Shown here: one piece after another, positions 18,753-26,094 of the stretch
Position numbering within the stretch: the stretch's first letter is position 1
How the letters are laid out: each line of letters opens with the position of its first letter
Assembly (NCBI RefSeq): GCF_000092925.1
Contig: NC_014217.1
Location: 62,001-126,000, forward strand
Direction: 5' to 3'
Length of the DNA: 64,000 bases
DNA from: Ancylobacter novellus DSM 506
GTDB lineage: Bacteria; Pseudomonadota; Alphaproteobacteria; Rhizobiales; Xanthobacteraceae
Notes under the pieces: model-generated
What the model was told of the DNA's origin: nothing
Seen by the model: only the letters and a program-made list of their open reading frames with translations
Database searches by the model: none
Made by a program: the position numbers and the translations under genes

Positions 18753-18771
18753 TACGCATCCCTACGAATTG
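18753..18771 (+). promoter_or_regulatory. Putative FixJ site before the receiver gene
   Basis: TACGCATCCCTACGAATTG lies 53 bases upstream of the TTG start. A close match, TACGCAGCCCACCGAACTG, lies 54 bases upstream of fixK. Fifteen of 19 positions agree although the surrounding sequence does not. FixJ is the obvious candidate binder; whether the motif fits published FixJ sites is not checked. Confidence 0.55.
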
Positions 18772-18823
18772 CTGACGCAGCACGTCTTTTCCACTTTCGG
18801 GGACAAAACGTGGGAGAGAATCG

Positions 18824-19171
18824 TTGCGCGTCCATGTGGTGGAAGATGATGCCGGTGTGAGCGATTCGCTCTCCCTCATCCTCGGCAATGTCGGTCATAA
18901 GGTGATTGCCTATCCCGACGCGGAAAGCCTGTTCAAGGCGCCACCGCCGGAGGGACGGGACGCCGTGATCGTCGATCTGAGCCTGCCCGGCATTCCCGGC
19001 GCGCAGCTGGTGCGCTGGCTGCTCAACCTCGCCACCCCGCCGCGCGTGATGGTCATCACCGGCCAGTCGCAGAGCTTCATCGACCACCAGCTGCGCGGAT
19101 TGAAGCCGACTTGGCTGGTGCGCAAGCCGCTCGACGCCGACACCATCACCCGTGTGCTGCCGGCCGAATAG
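18824..19171 (+). CDS. Stand-alone receiver-domain protein (bll2758-like)
   Basis: A 115-residue single receiver domain with D8-D9 acidic residues, phospho-acceptor D47 in VIVDLSLPG, T/S in VMVITGQSQ and Lys in LVRKPLD. It has no output domain. In Bradyrhizobium the gene between fixJ and fixK2 (bll2758) encodes such a protein, and the order here is the same. It may act as a phosphate sink or feedback element for FixLJ, but no function is established to my knowledge. The start is TTG at 18824 with GGGAGAG upstream; no ATG or GTG fits the receiver N-terminus better. Confidence 0.85.
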   Translation: MRVHVVEDDAGVSDSLSLILGNVGHKVIAYPDAESLFKAPPPEGRDAVIVDLSLPGIPGAQLVRWLLNLATPPRVMVITGQSQSFIDHQLRGLKPTWLVRKPLDADTITRVLPAE

Positions 19172-19194
19172 CCCCGCCGCTCCGGAAAGTCCCT

Positions 19195-19213
19195 TACGCA
19201 GCCCACCGAACTG
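19195..19213 (+). promoter_or_regulatory. Putative FixJ site before fixK
   Basis: TACGCAGCCCACCGAACTG is the partner of the element at 18753-18771 and ends 54 bases before the fixK start codon. A TAAGGT sequence about 20 bases downstream could serve as -10 region. Confidence 0.55.
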
Positions 19214-19266
19214 TGCGACCGCCGCCCGCCGCCTAAGGTTTCTGCACACAGAAGGTGGAGCGCCAG

Positions 19267-19908
19267 ATGCGACAGATCGTCGAAGAACGCACCGGAAGCC
19301 CGACGCGCCAGCCGTCCTATGCCGAGCCGCACCATCCCGGCCTGCGGGTCGCCACCCATGTCACCGTGCTGCACGAGGGCGATCCGGCTCGGCGCATCAT
19401 GGAAGTGGTCGAGGGCGCGGTGATGCTCACCAAGCTGTTGCCCGACGGGCGCCGCCAGGTGGTCGAGCTGCTCGGGCCCGGCGATGTCTTCGGCCTCGCC
19501 CATGACGACGCCTATGCCTGCTCGGCCGAGACGCTGACGCCGGCGACCATCGCCACCCATGAGCGCAGCGCGCTGGAGCGCGATCCGGTGCTGGCGAGCC
19601 GGCTGCTGCGGCGCTTCGAGGCCCAGCTTTGCGTTATGCATTCCCACGCGCTCGTGCTCGGCCGCATGTCGGCACTGGAGCGTGTCGCCTTCTTCCTGCT
19701 GCGCCTCATGCCCGAGGGCATGGTCGGGGGCACGCTGCATCTCTCCATGACCCGGCAGGAGATCGCCGATTTCCTCGGCCTGACGCTGGAGACGGTGAGC
19801 CGGGCCTTCTCCGAACTGAAGCGGCGCGGCTTCGTGGCGCTCCAGCGCGCCGACGAGGTGCGCATCCAGGACCGCGGCAGCATGCGCCGGCTCGCCGGCG
19901 CGCTCTGA
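19267..19908 (+). CDS. fixK: Crp/Fnr-family regulator FixK
   Basis: A 213-residue regulator with a cyclic-nucleotide-binding-type beta roll (about 25-125), a dimerisation helix, and an FNR-type helix-turn-helix at about 160-188. The recognition helix has E175-T-V-S-R179, which predicts TTGAN6TCAA-type boxes. There is no N-terminal Cys cluster, only C85 and C122, so it is FixK-like rather than an FeS-sensing Fnr. The start at 19267 has GGAG 6 bases upstream. It follows fixLJ and the receiver gene, as in Bradyrhizobium, and probably relays FixJ output to microaerobic genes such as hemN next door. Confidence 0.92.
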   Translation: MRQIVEERTGSPTRQPSYAEPHHPGLRVATHVTVLHEGDPARRIMEVVEGAVMLTKLLPDGRRQVVELLGPGDVFGLAHDDAYACSAETLTPATIATHERSALERDPVLASRLLRRFEAQLCVMHSHALVLGRMSALERVAFFLLRLMPEGMVGGTLHLSMTRQEIADFLGLTLETVSRAFSELKRRGFVALQRADEVRIQDRGSMRRLAGAL

Positions 19909-19971
19909 CACGGAGAAATACCGGCTGCGTATCGCCGGAGCGTGCGACGACCAATCCCTTCCATCGCCTCG

Positions 19972-20002
19972 ACGCCCCGCTCGCGCGGGGCGTTTTTCTT
20001 TT
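19972..20002 (+). terminator. Rho-independent terminator after fixK
   Basis: A perfect 9-bp stem (ACGCCCCGC / GCGGGGCGT) with a TCGC loop is followed by TTTTTCTTTT. It lies 63 bases after the fixK stop and separates fixK from the convergent hemN. Confidence 0.92.
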
Positions 20003-20016
20003 GGGCCTCCATCGGA

Positions 20017-21336
20017 TCACACCGCGGCCGAATGGCGCGCAGTCGTTTGCTGCAGCCGCGCGTCGAGGGCGGCGGCGGCGAGGCGCACGAAGGGGCGTCC
20101 GGTGGCGGTCATGGCGACGTGGTGACCTTCTATGGTCACCAACCCGTCGGCGGCGAGGCTGGCGAGGCGCGGCGCCGCCTCGTCGAAGGTCGGCGTGTCG
20201 AGGTCAACCTGCAGGTCGCACATCAGCCGCTCTATATAGGCGCCGCGCGCGACGTCCTCGGGCGTGAAGGCGATGCCGCGCGCGGTGGCGAACCGGCCGG
20301 CGTCGACGGCGCGCATATAGGAGGCGGCGTCCGGCGCGTTCTGGGTGAAACCCTGCGGGAAGCGGCTGATGGAGGAGGCGCCGAGACCGATCAGCGCGTC
20401 CGCCGCGTCGACCGTGTAGCCCTGGAAGTTGCGGTGCAGATGTCCCGCCGCCGCGGCGCGCGCCAGCGGATCGTTCGGGCGGGCGAAATGGTCGAGCCCG
20501 ACCGCGGCATAGCCGTTGGCGAGCAGCACCTCGCGCGCAGCCTCCGCCTGCTGCAGCCGCTCGGCCGCGCCGGGGAGATCCTTCTCGTCGATCATCTTCT
20601 GGTTCGGCCGCATCCACGGCACATGCGCATAGCCGAACAGAGCGAGCCGCTCCGGCCCGAGCAGGGTGGCGAGGCGCGCGGTGCGGCGCACGTCGCGCTC
20701 GCTCTGGTGCGGCAGGCCGTACATCAGGTCGAGATTGACCGAGGAGACCCCGGCCTCGCGCAGCAGGCGCACGGCGCGCTCCACCGTGCCGAAGGGCTGC
20801 ACCCGCCCGATGGCGCGCTGCACATGGGCGCTGAAATCCTGCACGCCGAGGCTCACCCGGTCGACGCCGATGGCGGCGAGCGCGTCTGCGATCTCCTCGT
20901 CGACCTCACGCGGGTCGAGCTCGAAAGCGTGCTCCGTGAGCCGGTCGAGATCGAAGGCTTCGCTGATTCGGTCATAAAGGCGCCGCAGCGCCTTGCCGCC
21001 GACAAGGCTCGGCGTGCCGCCGCCCCAGGCGATATGGGTGACGGTGCGCCCGCCGGCATGAGCGGCGACGAACTCGATCTCGCGTTCCAGCCGCGCCACA
21101 TAGGCCGCCACTGGCTCAGGCCGGCGCGTCGCCTTGGTGGTGCAGCCGCAATAGAAGCAGAGTGCCGGGCAGAAGGGCACATGCAGATAGAGCGAGAGGT
21201 TCGCCCCGGTGTCGAGCGTGGACAGCCACGCGGCGTGGTTCTGCGGGCCGACGTCACCGGTGAAGTGCGGCGCGGTGGGATACGAAGTATAGCGGGGAAC
21301 GGCCCGCTCTGCGTGCAGCAGGGTTGAACTATGCAT
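20017..21336 (-). CDS. hemN: Oxygen-independent coproporphyrinogen III dehydrogenase
   Basis: A 439-residue radical-SAM enzyme that oxidatively decarboxylates coproporphyrinogen III to protoporphyrinogen IX without O2. The 4Fe-4S motif is C56-x3-C60-x2-C63, followed by C65 as in E. coli HemN. Other landmarks are N-terminal PRYTSYPTAPHF, AWGGGTPS, DLMYGLPHQ and the C-terminal HemN domain. ATG at 21336 gives the standard N-terminus; an upstream in-frame extension is not family-like. It is convergent with fixK, and a FixK box lies in the divergent gap to the AbrB gene. This fits induction at low oxygen. Confidence 0.97.
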   Translation of the reverse strand: MHSSTLLHAERAVPRYTSYPTAPHFTGDVGPQNHAAWLSTLDTGANLSLYLHVPFCPALCFYCGCTTKATRRPEPVAAYVARLEREIEFVAAHAGGRTVTHIAWGGGTPSLVGGKALRRLYDRISEAFDLDRLTEHAFELDPREVDEEIADALAAIGVDRVSLGVQDFSAHVQRAIGRVQPFGTVERAVRLLREAGVSSVNLDLMYGLPHQSERDVRRTARLATLLGPERLALFGYAHVPWMRPNQKMIDEKDLPGAAERLQQAEAAREVLLANGYAAVGLDHFARPNDPLARAAAAGHLHRNFQGYTVDAADALIGLGASSISRFPQGFTQNAPDAASYMRAVDAGRFATARGIAFTPEDVARGAYIERLMCDLQVDLDTPTFDEAAPRLASLAADGLVTIEGHHVAMTATGRPFVRLAAAALDARLQQTTARHSAAV

Positions 21337-21370
21337 GTTGGTTGTTTGACCCGGAACGGCATTCGGCGCA

Positions 21371-21384
21371 TTGATCCCGCGCAA
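21371..21384. promoter_or_regulatory. FixK/Fnr box between hemN and the AbrB-family gene
   Basis: TTGATCCCGCGCAA matches the Bradyrhizobium FixK2 consensus TTG(A/C)-N6-(T/G)CAA on both strands. Its centre is 41.5 bases from the A of the hemN start codon, so a class II arrangement would give a leaderless or nearly leaderless hemN transcript. It could also serve the divergent gene at 21438. Confidence 0.6.
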
Positions 21385-21437
21385 ACCTCCGGCCGCGATC
21401 TGCCCCACATGCCGGCCATGCACCTGCCGGTCCGCCT

Positions 21438-22550
21438 ATGCTCCTGCCGCCTTTCCTGACGCGTCTCACCCCTACGCGCCGCCTCGTCTGGCTTGCTGCC
21501 ACGCTCGTCATCGCCTTTGCCGGCGGCGGGTTCTTCGCCTGGCTGGCCATGCCGGCGGGCTGGCTGTCTGGGGCGCTGGTGGCGACCGGCATCGCCGCCC
21601 TGGCGGGGGCGCCGGTCGGGGTAGAGCGCAACATCCGCCTCGCCACCTACATCCTGCTCGGCACCTCCATGGGCTCGGCGGTGACGCCCGATACGCTGCA
21701 CGGCATCACCACCTGGCCGGTGACGATGCTGGTGCTGATCGTCTCGGTGCCGGTGATGATGGTGGCGGTGGTGTTCTATCTGGAACGGATCGCCGGCTGG
21801 GACCGTCGCAGCGCCTTCTTCGCCGCCGCGCCGGGCGCGCTCTCCACCGTGCTGGTGATGGCGGAGACCTCGGGCGCCGACACCCGACGCGTCGTGTTCG
21901 GCCAGTCGATCCGGCTGTTCATCCTGGTCACGTTGCTGCCGCCGACGCTCGGCGGCTTCGGCCACGAGCCGGCGGGAACGCTGCCGATCAACCCGGTGGT
22001 GCCGGATCTTGCGACAGCGCTGCTGTCGATCGGCGTCGGCATCGCCGGCGCCTTCATCGCCGAGCGCATCCGCTTTCCCGGCGGCGCCATGGTCGGCGCG
22101 ATGCTGGCGAGTGCGCTGGTGCACGGCTTCGGCCTGATCGAGGGCCGGCTGCCCGACATCTTCCTCATCATCGGCTTCGTGGTGCTGGGCGCCAATACCG
22201 GCAGCCGCTTCGCCGGCACCAAGATCCGGACGCTGCGCCATTTCCTGGTGGATTCGATGGTGGCGCTGGCGATCGCCACCCTGGTGGCGCTCGCCTTCGC
22301 CTTCCTCGGCTCGTGGCTTGCCGGCGAGCCGTTCACCAAGGTGCTGCTGGCCTATGTGCCCGGCGCGCTGGAGGCGATGACTATCATGGCCTTCGTGCTG
22401 GGCCTCGACCCGGCCTTCGTGGCCGCGCACCACCTCACGCGCTTCCTCGGCCTCGCCCTAGCGATCCCGCTGGTGACGCGGATGTTCTTCGGCCGGGCGG
22501 CGATCCCGTCCGAGAATGTCGAGATCGACCAGACCGAGCCGAAGGACTGA
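21438..22550 (+). CDS. AbrB-family membrane protein
   Basis: A 370-residue hydrophobic protein with about 10 membrane helices in two repeated halves, typical of the AbrB-duplication family. These proteins are often misnamed ammonia monooxygenase. Motifs are the repeated Gly-rich segments MPAGWLSGALVATG and FPGGAMVGAMLASALVHG, and FFAAAPGALSTVLVMAE. Function is unknown; E. coli AbrB influences aidB expression, and a transport role has been proposed for the family. It is divergent from hemN and convergent with hemA, from which 3 bases separate it. Confidence 0.85.
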   Translation: MLLPPFLTRLTPTRRLVWLAATLVIAFAGGGFFAWLAMPAGWLSGALVATGIAALAGAPVGVERNIRLATYILLGTSMGSAVTPDTLHGITTWPVTMLVLIVSVPVMMVAVVFYLERIAGWDRRSAFFAAAPGALSTVLVMAETSGADTRRVVFGQSIRLFILVTLLPPTLGGFGHEPAGTLPINPVVPDLATALLSIGVGIAGAFIAERIRFPGGAMVGAMLASALVHGFGLIEGRLPDIFLIIGFVVLGANTGSRFAGTKIRTLRHFLVDSMVALAIATLVALAFAFLGSWLAGEPFTKVLLAYVPGALEAMTIMAFVLGLDPAFVAAHHLTRFLGLALAIPLVTRMFFGRAAIPSENVEIDQTEPKD

Positions 22551-22553
22551 CGG

Positions 22554-23780
22554 CTATTCCGCTGCTTCGGCTCGGGTGACGAAGGGCAGGCCGAGCCGGC
22601 TCCACACATCCACGAGCGCATGTGCGAGCTGGGCGACCAGCGCGTCGTCGTGGAACGGGCCGGGAGTGATGCGCAGCCGCTCGCTGCCGCGCGGCACGGT
22701 CGGGTAGTTGATCGGTTGGATATAGATGCCGTGATCGGCGAGCAGCATGTCGCTCGCCGCCTTGCACGCCTCTGCGTCGCCGACCATCACCGGCACGATG
22801 TGGGTGTCTGTGACGATCTGCGGCAGGCCGGCGAGATCGAGCGCGCGCTTGACCTTAGCGACCTGCGCCTGCTGGCGGGTGCGCTCGGTGCCCGACGCCT
22901 TCAGGTGCCGCACCGAAGCGGCGGCCGCCGCGGCGACGGCCGGCGGCAGGGCGGTGGTGAAGATGAAGCCCGGCGCATAGGAGCGCACCGCGTCGACGAT
23001 GGCGCGACTGGCCGTGATGTAGCCGCCGACCACGCCGAACGCCTTGCCGAGGGTGCCTTCGATGACGTCGACCCGGTGCATCACCCCGTCGCGCTCGGCG
23101 ACGCCGGCGCCGCGCGGGCCGTACATGCCGACCGCATGCACTTCGTCGAGATAGGTCATCGCATTGTAGCGTTCGGCGAGGTCGCAGATGGCCCCGATCG
23201 GCGCCACGTCGCCGTCCATCGAATAGACGCTCTCGAACACGACGAGCTTCGGCCGGTCGCCCGCCGCCTTCAGCAGCTCTTCGAGATGGGCGAGGTCGTT
23301 GTGGCGGAAGATCTGCTTGTCGCGGCCGGCCTGACGCACGCCCTCGATCATCGAATTGTGGTTCAGCGCGTCCGACAGCACGAGGCAGTCGGGGATGAGC
23401 TTGGCCAGAGTCGAGATGCCCGTCTGGTTGGAGACGTAGCCGGAAGTGAAGACCAGCGCCGCGTCCTTGCCGTGCAGGTCGGCGAGCTCGGCTTCAAGCT
23501 CGACGATGGCGTGGCTGTTGCCGGAGATGTTGCGGGTGCCGCCGGCGCCGGCGCCGGCCTGCCGGGCGGTGGCGCACATCGCCTCCACCACGGTCTCGTG
23601 GCAGCCCATGCCGAGATAGTCGTTGGAGCACCAGATGACGATGTCGCGCGCGCCCTGCGGCGAGTGCCAGACCGCATGCGGGAAGCGGGCGCTATCGCGT
23701 TCGATCTCGGCGAAGGTGCGATAGCGACGCTCCTGCTTGAGCGTGTCGACGGCGTTCTGGAAGAAACGGGCGTAGTCCAT
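22554..23780 (-). CDS. hemA: 5-aminolevulinate synthase
   Basis: A 408-residue PLP enzyme that condenses glycine and succinyl-CoA to 5-aminolevulinate, the first step of heme synthesis in alphaproteobacteria. It shows N-terminal [40 protein letters not shown] and the Schiff-base K246 in [14 protein letters not shown]. Start 23780 is the family start. It lies in the same neighbourhood as the fix genes and hemN. I found no FixK box in the 149 bases upstream, only a TTGATC half-site. Confidence 0.98.
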   Translation of the reverse strand: MDYARFFQNAVDTLKQERRYRTFAEIERDSARFPHAVWHSPQGARDIVIWCSNDYLGMGCHETVVEAMCATARQAGAGAGGTRNISGNSHAIVELEAELADLHGKDAALVFTSGYVSNQTGISTLAKLIPDCLVLSDALNHNSMIEGVRQAGRDKQIFRHNDLAHLEELLKAAGDRPKLVVFESVYSMDGDVAPIGAICDLAERYNAMTYLDEVHAVGMYGPRGAGVAERDGVMHRVDVIEGTLGKAFGVVGGYITASRAIVDAVRSYAPGFIFTTALPPAVAAAAAASVRHLKASGTERTRQQAQVAKVKRALDLAGLPQIVTDTHIVPVMVGDAEACKAASDMLLADHGIYIQPINYPTVPRGSERLRITPGPFHDDALVAQLAHALVDVWSRLGLPFVTRAEAAE

Positions 23781-23929
23781 GGTGCATCCCAGTTCGGCGC
23801 ATCCCAACCGGGCCGCTGTCCGCAAGGGCAGGGGCGCTCTTCGGGCAACATGAACTTTGGAGCGGTTCCGATCAACCCGAGAAAACCCGGACGCGGCGAT
23901 CGGGCGCGCCTATTGGAAAAGCCGCTTCC

Positions 23930-24433
23930 TCACGTCTGCGCGAGCGTGCGTACCTCCGCCAGTGTCAAAGGCAGCGTCTGGCGGCCGTCGAAATAGACGA
24001 AGCGCAGGCGCTTACGGCGCGAGACCATCTGGGCGGGGAGCGGATCGTAGCGGAAGCTGCCACCGCCCAGATGCGGCATCACCGCGCCGACATCGGTGAC
24101 CTCGTCGGTCTCGACGCGCAAAAGACTGACGCGGGTTCCGTCCGTCGTAATGGCGTCGAACGGGACATTAGCGAGGCGCAGGAAGCTGGTCGGATCGCTG
24201 GCGCCGGCGAAGCCTTCGACGAAGGCCTTCTCGACGAGATCAATATCCGTTTCGACATGCGCATGGTCGCTGTCCTCCGGCGGCTCGGGCAGATGCGGCG
24301 TCTGCCACTGCGCCGCCGGACGCGGCGAGTGGCCGTGGTTCGGAGCCGCGTGGTGAGCGTGCGAATGGGAATGTGAGTGGCTATGGCCACCCGCTCCGTG
24401 GTCGTGGTGGTGATGATCGTGGCCGCGGTGCAT
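23930..24433 (-). CDS. Histidine-rich protein, candidate nickel-handling factor
   Basis: A 167-residue protein with two parts. Residues 1-40 are extremely His-rich (HDHHHHDH, then HSHSHSHSHAHH), a pattern seen in nickel or zinc storage and chaperone proteins such as HypB, SlyD and some UreE. The C-terminal part (about 60-167) is a compact unknown domain (FLRLANVPFDAI, FRYDPLPAQMVSRRKRLRF). There is no signal peptide and no HypA, HypB or UreE motif. It lies just downstream of the guanidine hydrolase-like gene, in the same direction and with its own AGGAGG. A role in loading metal into that enzyme is inference; the gene may equally be a general metal buffer. Confidence 0.8.
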   Translation of the reverse strand: MHRGHDHHHHDHGAGGHSHSHSHSHAHHAAPNHGHSPRPAAQWQTPHLPEPPEDSDHAHVETDIDLVEKAFVEGFAGASDPTSFLRLANVPFDAITTDGTRVSLLRVETDEVTDVGAVMPHLGGGSFRYDPLPAQMVSRRKRLRFVYFDGRQTLPLTLAEVRTLAQT

Positions 24434-24451
24434 GTTTCAGCCTCCTGCGTG

Positions 24452-24560
24452 CTTCGAGGCCGCCTGCGGCGGCGCCTCAGCATGAGGAGGATCTGCTCGT
24501 GGACCGAGAGCATCCTCATCCTGAGGCGCCCGGGCAAAGCCCGGGCCTCGAAGGATGGTC
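24452..24560. repeat. Palindromic repeat, CTCATCCTGAGG type
   Basis: CTTCGAGGC and GCGCCTCAG ATGAGGA on the left pair with TCCTCATCCTGAGGCGC and GCCTCGAAG on the right, with a small CCGGGC hairpin inside. The same family is at 29054-29161. The copy sits between the guanidine hydrolase-like gene and the His-rich gene, so it may attenuate or stabilise their joint transcript. Confidence 0.8.
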
Positions 24561-24574
24561 AGTGGGGTGCCGGT

Positions 24575-25795
24575 CTAGAAACTCACCGGCTTGTCGATCA
24601 TGTGCCGGTGCGAGCCGAGCTTGCCGTGCGCCACCATCGAGCCGAGCGCCTCGACGACGACGCGCAGGCCGAACAAAGCGGTGATGTCGGAGGTGTCGTA
24701 GGGCGGGGAGACCTCCACGACCTCCAGCCCGCATAGGCCCTCGGCGGCCACCAGCCCGAGGATCTTCAGCGCCTCGCGCGGCAGGAAGCCGCCGGGCTCC
24801 GGCCAGCCGGTGCCGGGCACGAAGCCGCAATCGATGCTGTCCACGTCGAAGGAGATGTAGACCGCGTCCGCATCCTTCCACGCCAGCTCCAGCGCGATCT
24901 CGGCGGTCTTCTCGAGCCCGATCTTCTCGATGTCGTCGATGGTCAGGACGTTGGTGCCACGCTTCCTCGCCTCCTGCACCCCGTAGCGCGGAACCTGCCA
25001 GCCACCGATGCCGAGCTGCACGAGGTTCTTCGGCGAGACGTTCGGCAGGTTCGTCGCCCAGTACCAGGGCGTGGTGTGCATGCGCTCGTCGAGATCCTTC
25101 TCCTGGATGTCGATGTGGCGGTCGAAATGGATGATACCGATGCGTTTGGAGGTGCATTCGGCGATCCCCCGCACGCAGGGAAAGCCGATGGAATGGTCGC
25201 CGCCGAGCATGATCGGCAGCGCGCCGGACGAGAAGACGTGGGAAACACCCTTGGAGATCTGGTCGAAGCTCTTCTCGAGATTGGCGGGGATGGTGAACAC
25301 GTCGCCGGCGTCGCAGAGCGTCATCTGCTCGCGCAGGTCGATGCCGAGTTCGTAATTATAGGGCGTGTAGAGCGCCGAGATACGGCGGATGCCCTGCGGC
25401 CCGAAGCGGGTGCCGGGGCGATAGGTCGTGCCGCTGTCGAACGGGATGCCCAGCACGGCGGCGTCATATTTGCCGACGTCGCGGACATTCTCGACATAGG
25501 GCGCCTTGAGGAAGGTGTTGATGCCGGCGAAGTGCGGAAGTTCGCCACGCGCGAAGGTCGGGATCGACTTGTCGGTGATGGAATCGGCGCCTGGCAGGCC
25601 CATGTCGAGCGCCCATTGCTGTTCCTTGCGCCAGCCATTCTCGGAGAGCTTCTCCTCGGCTTCGAGCGAGCGCCAGCCCTGCATCTCCCTGATCTCGAAA
25701 TTGGGATGATGCCGGCGCAGGCGCGACGGGGCGGGGCGCAGGCCCGCGACACGGGTGGAACGCTGGGGGGCGGTAGGTTCGGGGAAATGACGCAT
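24575..25795 (-). CDS. gdmH: Ureohydrolase, probable Ni-dependent guanidine hydrolase (GdmH)
   Basis: A 406-residue arginase-superfamily enzyme, about 100 residues longer at the N-terminus than classical agmatinase (about 306). Metal-site residues are H201 (LGGDHS), D225/H227/D229 (FDRHID) and D317/D319 (SFDVDS). The standard DAHxD and DxDxxDP motifs are altered to DRHID and DSIDCGFVPGTGWPEPGG. These changes and the segment QEKDLDERMHT match, from memory, the cyanobacterial guanidine hydrolase Sll1077 (GdmH), which turns guanidine and water into urea and ammonia with nickel. A guanidine-I riboswitch directly upstream supports this over agmatinase. Start 25795 follows GAGGAG by 7-8 bases. No HypA/HypB-like accessory genes are adjacent. 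Confidence 0.85.
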   Translation of the reverse strand: MRHFPEPTAPQRSTRVAGLRPAPSRLRRHHPNFEIREMQGWRSLEAEEKLSENGWRKEQQWALDMGLPGADSITDKSIPTFARGELPHFAGINTFLKAPYVENVRDVGKYDAAVLGIPFDSGTTYRPGTRFGPQGIRRISALYTPYNYELGIDLREQMTLCDAGDVFTIPANLEKSFDQISKGVSHVFSSGALPIMLGGDHSIGFPCVRGIAECTSKRIGIIHFDRHIDIQEKDLDERMHTTPWYWATNLPNVSPKNLVQLGIGGWQVPRYGVQEARKRGTNVLTIDDIEKIGLEKTAEIALELAWKDADAVYISFDVDSIDCGFVPGTGWPEPGGFLPREALKILGLVAAEGLCGLEVVEVSPPYDTSDITALFGLRVVVEALGSMVAHGKLGSHRHMIDKPVSF

Positions 25796-25884
25796 CGTCT
25801 GTCTCCTCATCGCCGAAAGACCTCAGGCGGCCTTAGCGAGGAGACCTCGGGCGGGTGAGCCGGAGGGTCTTCGCCGCGAATGCC

Positions 25885-25990
25885 GCCGCGCGAGCCTCCC
25901 GGGCTTTTGTCCCGCCGTGGACCCGGCGTAAGGCCGGGCTGCCCCTCTCGGACCAGTCGCGTCACAGGACGCCGGAACCCTAGGGACATT
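25885..25990 (-). promoter_or_regulatory. Guanidine-I (ykkC subtype 1) riboswitch
   Basis: Read on the minus strand, the conserved blocks appear in order. CCCTAGGGTTCCG comes first (around 25975-25987). A GCGTC/GACGC hairpin follows, then ACTGGTCCGAGAG, then a CCCGGC/GCCGGG hairpin, and finally ACGGCGGGACAAAAGCCC with CCCGGGAG (around 25895-25916). This is essentially the full consensus of the guanidine-I aptamer. The gdmH start codon is about 90 bases downstream. The expression platform is not obvious: no T-tracted terminator is visible, so translational control near the GAGGAG ribosome site is possible. The upstream hupE gene is not under its control. Confidence 0.95.
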
Positions 25991-26008
25991 TGCATCGAAG
26001 GGTAGATC

Positions 26009-26030
26009 GGCTTCCGGCGGACCGGAAGCC
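26009..26030 (-). terminator. Hairpin after hupE, possible terminator
   Basis: A perfect 9-bp stem GGCTTCCGG / CCGGAAGCC with a 4-base loop lies about 65 bases past the hupE stop and 20 bases before the riboswitch. No U tract follows, so termination is doubtful; it could instead protect the hupE mRNA end. Confidence 0.35.
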
Positions 26031-26094
26031 CGGAATTGCGGCAAATGCCGAGGACCGCCGCCGAAGTTTTCGGCGCCGGCCGGAAGACGAAGAC

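Noticed and set aside
23781..23929. FixK box upstream of hemA
   Set aside because: Only a TTGATC half-site is present; the second half does not match at the required spacing.
24575..25795. Agmatinase (speB) as the name for the ureohydrolase
   Set aside because: The length, the DRHID and GTGWPEPGG variants and the guanidine-I riboswitch fit guanidine hydrolase better. Agmatinase is kept only as an alternative.
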